From Fibrobacterota bacterium (GTDB lineage Bacteria > Fibrobacterota > Chitinivibrionia > Chitinivibrionales > FEN-1185), in contig PLWQ01000041.1 in NCBI GenBank assembly GCA_003165595.1, positions 57,517 to 121,516 of the forward strand: 64,000 bases of DNA, written 5' to 3'. This document shows, piece by piece, positions 1-7,667 of the stretch. The first letter of the stretch is position 1. Every line of letters begins with the position of its first letter. The position numbers and the translations under genes were made by a program. The notes under the pieces were generated by a model. That model saw nothing but the letters and a program-made list of their open reading frames with translations, did no database searches and was not told the origin of the DNA.

Positions 1-47
1 GGGACCGCGATTACAACCGGATGCACACCCCAGTGGGCAGCCTGTAA
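1..47 (+). CDS. Possible 3' end of an upstream gene (partial)
   Basis: The frame beginning at base 3 is open from the window edge to a TAA at 45-47 and reads DRDYNRMHTPVGSL. The Asp-Tyr-x-Arg-Met stretch loosely resembles the C-terminal part of the outer-membrane-like protein at 362-1777 (NDHMRMITYPN). This could be the tail of a paralogue. The fragment is too short to be sure it is coding. Confidence 0.2.
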   Translation, partial: DRDYNRMHTPVGSL

Positions 48-138
48 TGCGCTCGCTGTGGGATTCAGAAGACCCGGGATTACTCGTTCAAAAATAGGAA
101 AATACCCGGGAATCCACCCTTGTTTCTGCCGAAATATA

Positions 139-155
139 TCTTACTTGCGGTAAGA
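139..155. promoter_or_regulatory. Palindromic site A1, CTTAC-N5-GTAAG
   Basis: TCTTAC and GTAAGA flank a 5-base centre. The same arms and spacing recur at 5166-5180 and 7499-7513, each time in an upstream intergenic region. It looks like a dimeric regulator's operator; the regulator is unknown. Confidence 0.55.
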
Positions 156-231
156 AAAATGTTTTGGAAACGTAAGCGCCTGTTTTTATATTTATCGTCA
201 TAAAAAGCCCCTCCGTTCAAGCCCTATATTC

Positions 232-261
232 TTGACAACTGACAAGAAACAACGATATGAT
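232..261 (+). promoter_or_regulatory. Sigma70-like promoter for the gene at 362
   Basis: TTGACA (232-237), an 18-base spacer and TATGAT (256-261). The expected start of transcription is near 268. Palindrome A1 lies about 120 bases upstream of it. Confidence 0.45.
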
Positions 262-361
262 TTCCTTCGCCATGTTCATTCAGTTGCAACGTACCACGAT
301 GACTAGAACATAATCTCTTAGCTGCGAACTAAGCACTTTAATTTTAGAGGAGGGCATATAT

Positions 362-1777
362 ATGAAGCTTTTCACGGGCATTGTGTTGTGCGTCTTGGCG
401 GTTACGGTTTTTGGTCAGCCTGCAAGCGACTCATCCGCGGTTGAGCCCAAGTCTCTTGAGCCTGCACCCGACACATCCGTCATCGAGCGCAAGCCGCTTA
501 AAATTGCCGCGGGAATCGACGAAGGCCAGATTGTTTCAGGACAAGCCGGCCAGGGGGTTCCTGTGCAGGTCTCGCACAATTGGATCTCCCGTACCAATGT
601 GTTTCTGATACAGGAAGTAAACGTTGCCAAGCGCCTCGCTTTGAAGGTGGGGGTTGGCGGATTTATCTGGAACCCCTACCCAGACCCCACAACGTCCTCC
701 GATGTATTATTTCTCGCTCCCAAATTCGCCGCCGCGGTTTCCGAGGCCTCGGGAACATACAAAATCGGTGACCTGGCCAACCCGCTGTTTGAATTTCAAT
801 TCGGCTATTTTCCTTTCAAATACAATCCTGAAGCCTACGACATGGGCGAATATCTTTTGAAATCAGGAGCCTACCCGGGTTACCTGGTGAACGGCAGATG
901 GAATATCATTGGCGACAACCTTTACAGGGCCTTAGGAGTCCGGTTTAGCAATTACCTGCTCAACGGCGCCATAGAGCAGCATTTGCTTGCCACCATGGAG
1001 CGCGATTACCCGCCCATGTACGACATTTCTCCCACCTATATCATCAAAGGCAATGTCGCCAAGATGCTCTCTCTCGGAGGCGGCATCAGTTGGTCCCATT
1101 TGATTTCCATGAATGAAAACCTGACAACCCCAAAAGATAACTACAATCGATATGTTGGCGACAGTGCCCTTAGTGGTATGGATACAACAACCCAAGGCGT
1201 TCAATATTACACCTTCAGGGGCATTAAACTCATGGGCATGCTATCCTTTGACATTAAACCGGTGATCCCGACCACAATATTTGGCAAAGAGGACCTGAAG
1301 ATATTCGTTGAAGCGGCGGTACTTGGCGTTCAGAATTACCCTTTCTATTACGATGATATCACAAAACGCATTCCCGTCATGTTCGGCTTTAATTTCCCCA
1401 CGTTCAAACTTCTCGACGTATTGTCGTTCGAATGGGAATATTATGGGAGCCAATTCAGCAACAACATGTCGCTCGCTCAAAATCAGCAAGATCCTGTCTG
1501 GTTCATCAATAATGATTATGATCCAAAGGAATTCGACAGTACAGCTGCTTCTGCAGGGGCACCGCCAAAAGATAATTGGAAGTGGGCGATCTACGCAAAA
1601 AAGAGTCTGGGAAAGGCGGTTTCGCTGCATCTTCAATTGGCCAATGATCATATGCGCATGATTACTTACCCGAACACATACCCGGATTACAGCGACGCAA
1701 CTCGAGGGGTAGACAACTGGTATAGAATGTTCCAAAAAGATTGGTACTTCGATTTCAAGGTTCAAATTGGAATTTGA
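362..1777 (+). CDS. Exported outer-membrane-like protein, 471 residues
   Basis: The protein starts with a signal peptide (MKLFTGIVLCVLAVTVFGQ) and then has a long stretch rich in aromatic and alternating polar/apolar residues, as expected of a large outer-membrane beta-barrel or porin-like protein. No catalytic motif is visible. The start is fixed by AGAGGAGGG seven bases upstream. A hairpin terminator follows at 1821-1855, so it is probably transcribed alone from the promoter at 232-261. A CTTAC-N5-GTAAG palindrome lies further upstream and suggests specific regulation. I recognise no named family; the beta-barrel reading is inferred from composition and the signal peptide. Confidence 0.55.
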   Translation: MKLFTGIVLCVLAVTVFGQPASDSSAVEPKSLEPAPDTSVIERKPLKIAAGIDEGQIVSGQAGQGVPVQVSHNWISRTNVFLIQEVNVAKRLALKVGVGGFIWNPYPDPTTSSDVLFLAPKFAAAVSEASGTYKIGDLANPLFEFQFGYFPFKYNPEAYDMGEYLLKSGAYPGYLVNGRWNIIGDNLYRALGVRFSNYLLNGAIEQHLLATMERDYPPMYDISPTYIIKGNVAKMLSLGGGISWSHLISMNENLTTPKDNYNRYVGDSALSGMDTTTQGVQYYTFRGIKLMGMLSFDIKPVIPTTIFGKEDLKIFVEAAVLGVQNYPFYYDDITKRIPVMFGFNFPTFKLLDVLSFEWEYYGSQFSNNMSLAQNQQDPVWFINNDYDPKEFDSTAASAGAPPKDNWKWAIYAKKSLGKAVSLHLQLANDHMRMITYPNTYPDYSDATRGVDNWYRMFQKDWYFDFKVQIGI

Positions 1778-1820
1778 TTCTTACTTGTTACCATAATGCA
1801 ACAAGTTAAATGAGAAACTG

Positions 1821-1855
1821 GGCTTCCGGAAGACTTTTTCGGAAGCCTTTTTTCT
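1821..1855 (+). terminator. Rho-independent terminator
   Basis: GGCTTCCG (1821-1828) pairs with CGGAAGCC (1840-1847), followed by a run of T. It ends the gene at 362-1777. Confidence 0.8.
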
Positions 1856-1889
1856 TAAGAACTTCTTTCCTAGGAAGGAACATCATCAA

Positions 1890-3137
1890 ATGGCCTCGTC
1901 ACCAACAGCAATAAACAAGGGCGACACCCCCTGGGTCAACCTCACCGTTGCCTGGCTCGGGTGGCTGTTTGACGGAATGGAAATGGGGATATATTCCCTT
2001 ATCGCGGTGCCGGCGCTCAAGGAACTCCTGCAGCACACCCATTCCACCCGTCCGGTAGGATGGTGGGTGGGAGTCATGTTCGCGATGTTCCTGCTCGGCG
2101 CGGCGCTTGGCGGCTACGTGTTTGGCAGGCTGGGCGACAAGATCGGCAGGGTGAAGACGCTTGCGGCAACGATAGTCACGTACTCGCTGTTCACCGGCCT
2201 GAGCGCGCTATGCCAGGATCCGATTCAGTTTGCCGCGTGCCGTTTCCTTGGCGCGCTCGGGCTCGGCGGCGAATGGGGACTTGGAGTTGCGCTCGTGATG
2301 GAATCATGGTCCAACAAGAGCCGTCCTGCTCTTGCCGGCATTCTGGGCGCGGCCGCCAACATAGGATTCTTGGTTTGCGCCATTGTCGGCCTTTCCGTGG
2401 GATCACTTTCATGGCGCTGGATTCTGCTTATAGGCCTCATACCGGCAATCACCGTGCTTTTCCTGTTGCTTGGCGTTCGCGAACCGGAAGCATGGAAGAA
2501 GTCAAAGGAACGCGGCGAAAAACCCGACCTGAGAATTCTCTGGCAACCAGGGCTCCGCTACAGGACGGTCATGGGATGCCTTATATCGTCTGTTGTTGTG
2601 CTTGGCACGTGGGGTGTCTTTCAGTGGATACCTTCGTGGGTAAACCAAATGGTAGGAGGCAATGCGGCACACGAGCGCGCAACCACGCAGATGTTCATGG
2701 CTTTCGGGCAAATTGCAGGAGCATTCGTTGGCGGATTCATTGCGGAATGGATCGGACGGCGCTGGTCGTATGCAATCTTCTGCGCAGGCAGCCTTATCTT
2801 CTCTGTGGCCTTGTATGCTACCGTCCACTCCTATGGTCCTCAGCTCTGGGTGATGGCCGCGATAGCCGGCGTCTTTAGCACTGCGTTCTTCGGCTGGCTG
2901 CCCTTGTATCTTCCGGAACTGTTTCCCACGCGGATCAGGGCGACCGGCGAAGGCATAACCTACAACTTCGGCAGGATTCTTGCCGCCGTTGGCGTCTTTG
3001 TCGGAACGGGCAATCTCGTCGCGTACTTCGGTGGATCATTTGCCAAGGCCGGAGCAGTAATGGCCCTTGTCTATGTTGTAGGGCTCGTGCTCATATGGTT
3101 CCTGCCGGAAACCAAAGGCCAGACATTGCCGGAATAG
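1890..3137 (+). CDS. MFS transporter, sugar/acid:proton symporter type
   Basis: A 415-residue integral membrane protein with about twelve hydrophobic segments. The loop 2-3 motif GRLGDKIGRVKT and the GALGLGGEWGLG segment are hallmarks of the MFS sugar/aromatic-acid/sialate symporter branch. The C-terminal LPETKGQTLPE matches the PETKG signature of that branch. It likely imports an organic acid or sugar with protons, but the substrate cannot be read from sequence. AGGAAGG at 1872-1878 precedes the ATG. It is a single gene between terminators and convergent with 3255-3683. Confidence 0.85.
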   Translation: MASSPTAINKGDTPWVNLTVAWLGWLFDGMEMGIYSLIAVPALKELLQHTHSTRPVGWWVGVMFAMFLLGAALGGYVFGRLGDKIGRVKTLAATIVTYSLFTGLSALCQDPIQFAACRFLGALGLGGEWGLGVALVMESWSNKSRPALAGILGAAANIGFLVCAIVGLSVGSLSWRWILLIGLIPAITVLFLLLGVREPEAWKKSKERGEKPDLRILWQPGLRYRTVMGCLISSVVVLGTWGVFQWIPSWVNQMVGGNAAHERATTQMFMAFGQIAGAFVGGFIAEWIGRRWSYAIFCAGSLIFSVALYATVHSYGPQLWVMAAIAGVFSTAFFGWLPLYLPELFPTRIRATGEGITYNFGRILAAVGVFVGTGNLVAYFGGSFAKAGAVMALVYVVGLVLIWFLPETKGQTLPE

Positions 3138-3160
3138 CTCACGTCGGGTAAAGATGTTTA

Positions 3161-3201
3161 CAAAGCAAGAGCCCCTTCTAACAGAAGGGGCTCTTGCTTT
3201 G
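3161..3201. terminator. Bidirectional terminator hairpin
   Basis: A perfect 19-base inverted repeat (3161-3179 and 3183-3201) with a 3-base loop. It sits between the convergent MFS gene and the gene at 3255-3683. The arms contain AAAG/CTTT ends on both sides, which allow termination in either direction. Confidence 0.8.
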
Positions 3202-3254
3202 TACTGGAGGCGGGATTGCCGTTCCCGGACGCCGCGGTTGCAAACGGCCATGGT

Positions 3255-3683
3255 CTATCGCAGAATCGTCATGACCCTTATTTCCGAAGACCCGGAGGTT
3301 TGCAGCCGGTAGAAGTATTCTCCGGATTGCAACATGCCGACAGGGAAGACGACGCGGTACCACGCACCCTTGCTCTGCCGGTTCGCCGGGATTGCGAAGT
3401 AACCTATTTCTCTCCATGCGGCATCGTAGATCTTCAGACTTACCGCTCCGATTTCCCTGACAAAAAACCAAATGGTGGCGTTGGTTGAGGCCGGATTCGG
3501 CCAATTCTGAAGAAGGAAGGTTGCTCCGGAGTATGTTCGGTCAGGCTCGAATGGAATGACCCTGGTCGGTCCCGCCTGCTCCTTGTTTGCCCACGGGCGG
3601 CCGGAAACCGTGGAATCCATCGAAGGAGACGAGGTGGCCCTTCCGGCGAAAAGTGCAAGAAACAGGAACGGGATAAATCGCAT
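3255..3683 (-). CDS. Small exported protein consisting mainly of a sorting-type domain
   Basis: A 142-residue product with a signal peptide (MRFIPFLFLALFAGRATS), a roughly 30-residue linker, and then one FlgD/Por-secretion-like domain. That domain has LLQNWPNPASTNATIWF, VSLKIYD and SGEYFYRLQTSG in the usual order of T9SS type A sorting domains. Normally this domain sits at the end of a large secreted protein; here there is almost no passenger. It may be a remnant of a longer gene, a small surface adaptor, or an independent domain. It is monocistronic between two hairpins (3161-3201 and 3735-3774). Confidence 0.7.
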   Translation of the reverse strand: MRFIPFLFLALFAGRATSSPSMDSTVSGRPWANKEQAGPTRVIPFEPDRTYSGATFLLQNWPNPASTNATIWFFVREIGAVSLKIYDAAWREIGYFAIPANRQSKGAWYRVVFPVGMLQSGEYFYRLQTSGSSEIRVMTILR

Positions 3684-3734
3684 ATATCAACCCTGCCTCT
3701 GGCATGGTCATGCCGGGAACCGCGCCTCCGTACC

Positions 3735-3774
3735 CCGATAAAGAATCCCCGCCAGGGCGGGGATTCTTTATCGG
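3735..3774 (-). terminator. Terminator hairpin downstream of 3814-5022
   Basis: 19-base perfect arms (3735-3753 and 3756-3774) with a 2-base loop. It lies just after the minus-strand gene ending at 3814, with an A-run on the plus strand (T-run on the transcript side) next to it. Confidence 0.7.
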
Positions 3775-3813
3775 TAAAAATAGTTTACGTTTCGGTGAAG
3801 TGGACGCGAGTTC

Positions 3814-5022
3814 CTACTTGTAGGAAATCACCACGTCGGTGAGACCGTCAACGCTGGCGGTGGCGTCCTTGGAGGGGACATAGGTAAGAAGCGGCGTCCG
3901 CACCAGCGGCTGGCTTCCCAGGGTCATACTGTCTGCAAAAAGGATGTTGTATTGATTGTCAACATTCATCTCGATGCAGAACCGGTAAGGAGTCCCTTGT
4001 GTGAGTGAGACAAGATTATTAGGATTGAATTCGAACGAATTGTTGCCCACAATCGGCGTGGCCCTGCTTACCGCATCCACCAGTGTGGTATCGGTGGTTC
4101 TTAAATTGCTCCAACGCGTGCTGTCCGGCCCTCTCCAGTCCGGGCAAATGGCGTAATTCGGATACGCGTATCCGGTGGTGGAAAGCCAGTCGCTCACGAA
4201 CATGGTATTCACGTAATTCTTGTTCATGTCCTGAATAAAGATTGCGGTGCAAAGCGTAACCTGCGGATCGTTATCCGTGGCACCTTGATTCATATTGCAG
4301 GTGATACTCAGGACCTTGTTCTGGGCCTGGGCAGCAGTGCGCAGGATGACATAATGCGATCCTACGTACGATTGAAGCGGCCAACTGCCCGTAACATAAT
4401 TAGGCGCGGAAACAACCAGACTTTCTACGACCGCCGCCTTCTTGGCCAAAGAACCCGCATACGTGTTACTGGAGAGTGCTTGCACAATTGTGGACGTTGC
4501 AACGCGGTTTCCAACAAGTGGCAGCCTGAAACAGGAGGTCTGGCCGCCGATGCAGGCACGCAGCACGTAGGTCTGCGACGAGGTCTTCACGCCGGAATAA
4601 GGATTTACCCTGTAATTGCCCGGCTTCATGTTCGTGTTGACAATTCCAACTGCTTTCCTGCCCGAAATGGTGAACAGATCGATCGTCACCTGCTGGGTCT
4701 TCTGGGGCACGGTAAAATACAGCCCGTCGGGCCTGAGGAATGGTTTGGAGGCAACCGCCGACTTCCGGACAGGCACCATGACGGCACTGGGAATGAGAGC
4801 GTTGAACGCGAAGAATCCCGGATATTCACCGGATGTATTCGTCGTGGTGTCCAATTTGGCGTACTTGAGATGGCACGCTGCGCCGGTGATGGGCTTCCCG
4901 TTCCAGTCGCTCACGTATCCCATTAGTTGCACCAGCGTAGAGTTGGAATCCTGTGCGAAAGACGACGCCGCGAGCACCAGAGCCAAAACAAATGATGCAA
5001 GAACCTTGGAGATACCAATCAT
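3814..5022 (-). CDS. Exported protein: shared N-terminal module plus DUF2271-like domain
   Basis: About 402 residues. I chose the start at 5022 because AGGAGG (5028-5033) precedes it and it gives a clean signal peptide (MIGISKVLASFVLALVLAAS). Residues about 25-75 look like a carboxypeptidase-regulatory beta-sandwich (GYVSDWNGKPITGAACHL). About 95-180 form a sorting-like module (VTIDLFTISGRK, PGNYRVNP, TYVLRACIGG). The C-terminal half (TAIFIQDMNKNYVNTMFVSDW, then CPDWRG) resembles periplasmic DUF2271 proteins. The first ~200 residues are homologous to those of the three GH3 enzymes in this window. Promoter at 5059-5088; divergent from 5263-6162. Confidence 0.6.
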   Translation of the reverse strand: MIGISKVLASFVLALVLAASSFAQDSNSTLVQLMGYVSDWNGKPITGAACHLKYAKLDTTTNTSGEYPGFFAFNALIPSAVMVPVRKSAVASKPFLRPDGLYFTVPQKTQQVTIDLFTISGRKAVGIVNTNMKPGNYRVNPYSGVKTSSQTYVLRACIGGQTSCFRLPLVGNRVATSTIVQALSSNTYAGSLAKKAAVVESLVVSAPNYVTGSWPLQSYVGSHYVILRTAAQAQNKVLSITCNMNQGATDNDPQVTLCTAIFIQDMNKNYVNTMFVSDWLSTTGYAYPNYAICPDWRGPDSTRWSNLRTTDTTLVDAVSRATPIVGNNSFEFNPNNLVSLTQGTPYRFCIEMNVDNQYNILFADSMTLGSQPLVRTPLLTYVPSKDATASVDGLTDVVISYK

Positions 5023-5058
5023 GAACGCCTCCTTGTGTGAAATTTCCGGGTTTATCCC

Positions 5059-5088
5059 ATTATACTCTGGTTTCAGGTGAAATTTCAA
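5059..5088 (-). promoter_or_regulatory. Sigma70-like promoter for 3814-5022
   Basis: On the minus strand, TTGAAA (complement of 5083-5088), an 18-base spacer and TATAAT (complement of 5059-5064). The start codon at 5022 is about 37 bases beyond the -10 box. Confidence 0.6.
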
Positions 5089-5121
5089 CCAAAACCCGAT
5101 CAAAAAAATACATGCCTGTCC

Positions 5122-5137
5122 TTGATAAATTTATCAA
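5122..5137. promoter_or_regulatory. Perfect 16-base palindrome in the divergent region
   Basis: TTGATAAATTTATCAA is a perfect inverted repeat between the two divergent promoters of 3814-5022 and 5263-6162. It is a candidate operator. It is distinct from the CTTAC site 30 bases away. Confidence 0.4.
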
Positions 5138-5165
5138 ATTATTTCATGCCCTATGGCGATATTTT

Positions 5166-5180
5166 CTTACCCGGGGTAAG
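5166..5180. promoter_or_regulatory. Palindromic site A2, CTTAC-N5-GTAAG
   Basis: CTTACCCGGGGTAAG, preceded by TTTT and followed by GAAG as in site A3. It lies between two divergent promoters, about 73 bases upstream of the predicted plus-strand start of transcription and about 120 upstream of the minus-strand one. Confidence 0.6.
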
Positions 5181-5210
5181 GAAGGTAAAGGGAGCCGCCA
5201 GCTATTGGGA

Positions 5211-5239
5211 TTGAAATTCTTTCGGTATCAGGGTATAAT
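5211..5239 (+). promoter_or_regulatory. Sigma70-like promoter for 5263-6162
   Basis: TTGAAA (5211-5216), a 17-base spacer and the consensus TATAAT (5234-5239). AAGGAG at 5252-5257 provides the ribosome binding site for the ATG at 5263. Confidence 0.65.
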
Positions 5240-5262
5240 TGTGTTAGGGGGGAAGGAGTGAA

Positions 5263-6162
5263 ATGAAGAAATCCGCATCTTTGGCGCTCCTGATCGGCTA
5301 CGGACTCCTGATGCCGTGCTTTGCCGCGTCCAAACCCATTGTCGCCATGGATTGCTACCACAACACGGCATCTCCCCCGCATTACACCTGGCAAAAAGTA
5401 AACCTCGGAGGATATTCGATATTCGCCCAGCTGCTTTTGACCCTCGGAGCCGACACGTCCACCATTGCGGCGCCGCTGGACTCGGCAACCCTTTCGCCGG
5501 CGAGCGTCCTCATCATCGTCAATCCCGGCACCACACACCTCATCGCGGCAGCCGAAATCGATGCTGTTGACAAATGGGTGCAGCAGGGCGGGAAGCTCAT
5601 GTGCTTTGCCAACAATACCGGCAATGTCGAATTCGTCCATTACAATCAGCTTGTGAATCGTTTCGGCATCACCTTCAACGACACCACGCAGCCTGGCGGC
5701 TCAAATTTCGGGCCCGTGCCGCAGAACGCGGTGTTCTCCGCCTGCACCACCTTCTACATTGTTGACATGTGCAACCTTTCACTCGCTTCACCGGCAACCT
5801 CCATTTTCACGTTTCAGGGTGGCGTGCTCATGGCCACCGCCGTCAAGGGCAAAGGCGCGGTGTTTGCAATGGGAGATCCGTGGGTTTACGACGAGCATAT
5901 CGCAGCCAAGGATAATACAAAAGGGATTACCGAGGTGATGAACTGGCTGCTCGGCAACCAGACTCCTGTTTCGCAAGCAGCGCAGCCGGCGCGACGGCCG
6001 ATTTCAAAAACGGCAAATGGCGTCCATCAAGCGGTTTTGCCGAATGGCAGAGCGGTGTGCCATTCTCACGCCTTCACGGCTTCGGCTTCAAAAGCTTTGG
6101 GGGTTGTCTACATCAACGGCTCTTCGGGCAAGGTCGAGGAACAGACTACGGGAGGACATTAG
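5263..6162 (+). CDS. Exported stand-alone DUF4350-like protein
   Basis: 299 residues with a signal peptide (MKKSASLALLIGYGLLMPCFA). The body (HYTWQKVNLGGYSIFAQLLLT, VLIIVNPGTT, WVQQGGKLMCFANNTGN, VHYNQLVNRFGITF, GKGAVFAMGDPWVYDEH) follows, block by block, the DUF4350/GATase-like domain often found at the C-terminus of unsaturated rhamnogalacturonyl hydrolases (GH88/GH105). No hydrolase domain is attached here. The fold is class I glutamine amidotransferase-like, but no catalytic triad is evident. The last 60 residues are basic and low in pattern. A role in polysaccharide handling is inferred from family context only. Confidence 0.65.
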   Translation: MKKSASLALLIGYGLLMPCFAASKPIVAMDCYHNTASPPHYTWQKVNLGGYSIFAQLLLTLGADTSTIAAPLDSATLSPASVLIIVNPGTTHLIAAAEIDAVDKWVQQGGKLMCFANNTGNVEFVHYNQLVNRFGITFNDTTQPGGSNFGPVPQNAVFSACTTFYIVDMCNLSLASPATSIFTFQGGVLMATAVKGKGAVFAMGDPWVYDEHIAAKDNTKGITEVMNWLLGNQTPVSQAAQPARRPISKTANGVHQAVLPNGRAVCHSHAFTASASKALGVVYINGSSGKVEEQTTGGH

Positions 6163-6216
6163 TGGGAATCCCCGTTTCCCTCAACGTTGTTCCAGCGGCA
6201 CGGAATCGGCGGTCAG

Positions 6217-7413
6217 CTATTTGACATACGCAAGCTTCCTCGTAAGCGTATTAATCCCATCGGAACATTTGATCAAATACGTACCTGACTTTGAAACGGC
6301 GAGCACTGCATTGCCTGTTCCCCGAAAGGTCTGAGCACACCTTCCGGCAAGGTCGTAAATTGCGGCGGTATACACATTTGCAAATAACGGCATTATCGAA
6401 ATCGATCGGGCGGCTTGTACGAGTCTAAACGAACACGAATTTTCGGGCAGCGACTTGCTTTGCACAAGGTTGGCGACGGTGCCGATTGGTTCCATTATGC
6501 CATTGCGTTCGTCGTATAGTAAGGAGGTGTTGAGGCTGTCGATAACAAGGATACCTTGCAACGAAGAAATCATGTCGGCCCTGCTCCATTGCCAGACGAT
6601 TGCACCTGTCTTGTCGAACTCAAGAAGCTGAATGCCCGAAGCGCCGTGCCCATCGCCGTGTCCCTGCCAGTTTGCAACAACCACATCCCCATTATTCAAC
6701 AGTTGAAACATCGCGTAGAAATACGGATGCACTGCCGTCGGGACTGCTGTCTTGTCACCGAATTTCCTCACAATGGCCCCGGACGGATCAATTTCGACCA
6801 TGAACGCCCCGTACCCGGCTGATATGAGCGTGTTGCCGGTTGGCAGCCGTACGGCTTTCCACATGTGGGAAAATCCCGCGACAGGAGCTTTCCAGAAGAA
6901 TGTCCCTGTTTTGTCGCCTTCCTGGATCATGGTATCGCTTGCAATAAGATAGGTCCCTTTTGCGGTCTGTCGCATGAGGCGGGAATAACTTCCGGGATAG
7001 ACGATTTTGCCTACCACCGCGTTCAACGAATCAACTTCAGCAACAACAACACCCGTCGATTTGGCCAGGTTCACGCCGGTTAACAGCGTGTGGCCATTTT
7101 CCAATCGCCTCGCCGAGGTGGCCCCGCTGAACCCGGTCACTGTCTTGAGAATCTTTCCGGTTGCGAGATCGACCTCAAGATACCCGTCCGCATGCCCGAC
7201 GAGCACCCGGTTGCTGCCGATAAGCTGCAAATCACGCGGTGTATTCTGACTGATTGGAACGGTCCAGTTTTTCGTAGAATCGGCCTCATTCACATACAGC
7301 AGATTGCTTCTTCCCTCGTCAATGGCCACGAATTTGTGCATGATCGTTGCCGAATGCGAAGAAACAACTATCCCGCACACTGTCAGCAAAATCCAGGAAC
7401 CGGCTTTTTTCAT
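6217..7413 (-). CDS. Exported PQQ-like beta-propeller protein with C-terminal sorting-like domain
   Basis: 398 residues from the start at 7413, chosen because it gives a signal peptide (MKKAGSWILLTVCGIVVSSHSA) and is preceded by a G-rich ribosome binding site. The body has repeated blades of the type GNTLISAGYGAFMVEIDPSG and NNGDVVVANW, typical of PQQ-like/arylsulfotransferase-like propellers. The C-terminal ~80 residues (IYDLAGRCAQTF, SGTYLIKCSDG) resemble a degenerate T9SS-type sorting domain. The upstream G9 run (7423-7431 on the plus strand as C9) is part of the Shine-Dalgarno region. Function is unknown; it may be a secreted binding protein or enzyme. Confidence 0.6.
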   Translation of the reverse strand: MKKAGSWILLTVCGIVVSSHSATIMHKFVAIDEGRSNLLYVNEADSTKNWTVPISQNTPRDLQLIGSNRVLVGHADGYLEVDLATGKILKTVTGFSGATSARRLENGHTLLTGVNLAKSTGVVVAEVDSLNAVVGKIVYPGSYSRLMRQTAKGTYLIASDTMIQEGDKTGTFFWKAPVAGFSHMWKAVRLPTGNTLISAGYGAFMVEIDPSGAIVRKFGDKTAVPTAVHPYFYAMFQLLNNGDVVVANWQGHGDGHGASGIQLLEFDKTGAIVWQWSRADMISSLQGILVIDSLNTSLLYDERNGIMEPIGTVANLVQSKSLPENSCSFRLVQAARSISIMPLFANVYTAAIYDLAGRCAQTFRGTGNAVLAVSKSGTYLIKCSDGINTLTRKLAYVK

Positions 7414-7498
7414 GGAAAATCTCCCCCCCCCGTGGTTTGTCACAAGCTAATATACAAACAAAAGAGCCTTGACACGTCCGGATAAATCACGGCATTTT

Positions 7499-7513
7499 CT
7501 TACCTCGAGTAAG
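7499..7513. promoter_or_regulatory. Palindromic site A3, CTTAC-N5-GTAAG
   Basis: CTTACCTCGAGTAAG with flanking ATTTT and AAG, closely matching A2. It lies between the divergent genes at 6217-7413 and 7668-8669. Confidence 0.6.
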
Positions 7514-7565
7514 AAGTCCGATGACTGATGTTTTCCGCTGCCCGTTCACCGGGCGCAAGCCGCGA

Positions 7566-7595
7566 TTGCAATCTCTCTTATCCACCGTCTATTAT
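7566..7595 (+). promoter_or_regulatory. Possible promoter for 7668-8669
   Basis: TTGCAA (7566-7571), an 18-base spacer and TATTAT (7590-7595). Site A3 lies about 96 bases upstream of the predicted start of transcription. Confidence 0.35.
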
Positions 7596-7667
7596 TTTCT
7601 ACCTGGTACCAAGTAAACGCCCGGGGTCATAGATACAGCAGCAACAAGGAATTCAAGGCAGCAGGCA

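Larger units (their letters stand above)
48..361. other. Intergenic region with palindrome, promoter and ribosome binding site
   Basis: No gene is seen in this stretch. It holds the CTTAC-N5-GTAAG palindrome at 140-154, a sigma70-like promoter at 232-261, and a strong Shine-Dalgarno sequence (AGAGGAGGG, 346-354) seven bases before the ATG at 362. The predicted 5' untranslated leader is roughly 95 bases. Confidence 0.6.

Noticed and set aside
1780-1794. Fourth CTTAC-type palindrome (CTTACTTGTTACC)
   Set aside because: The right arm does not match GTAAG and it lies just after a stop codon rather than upstream of a gene.
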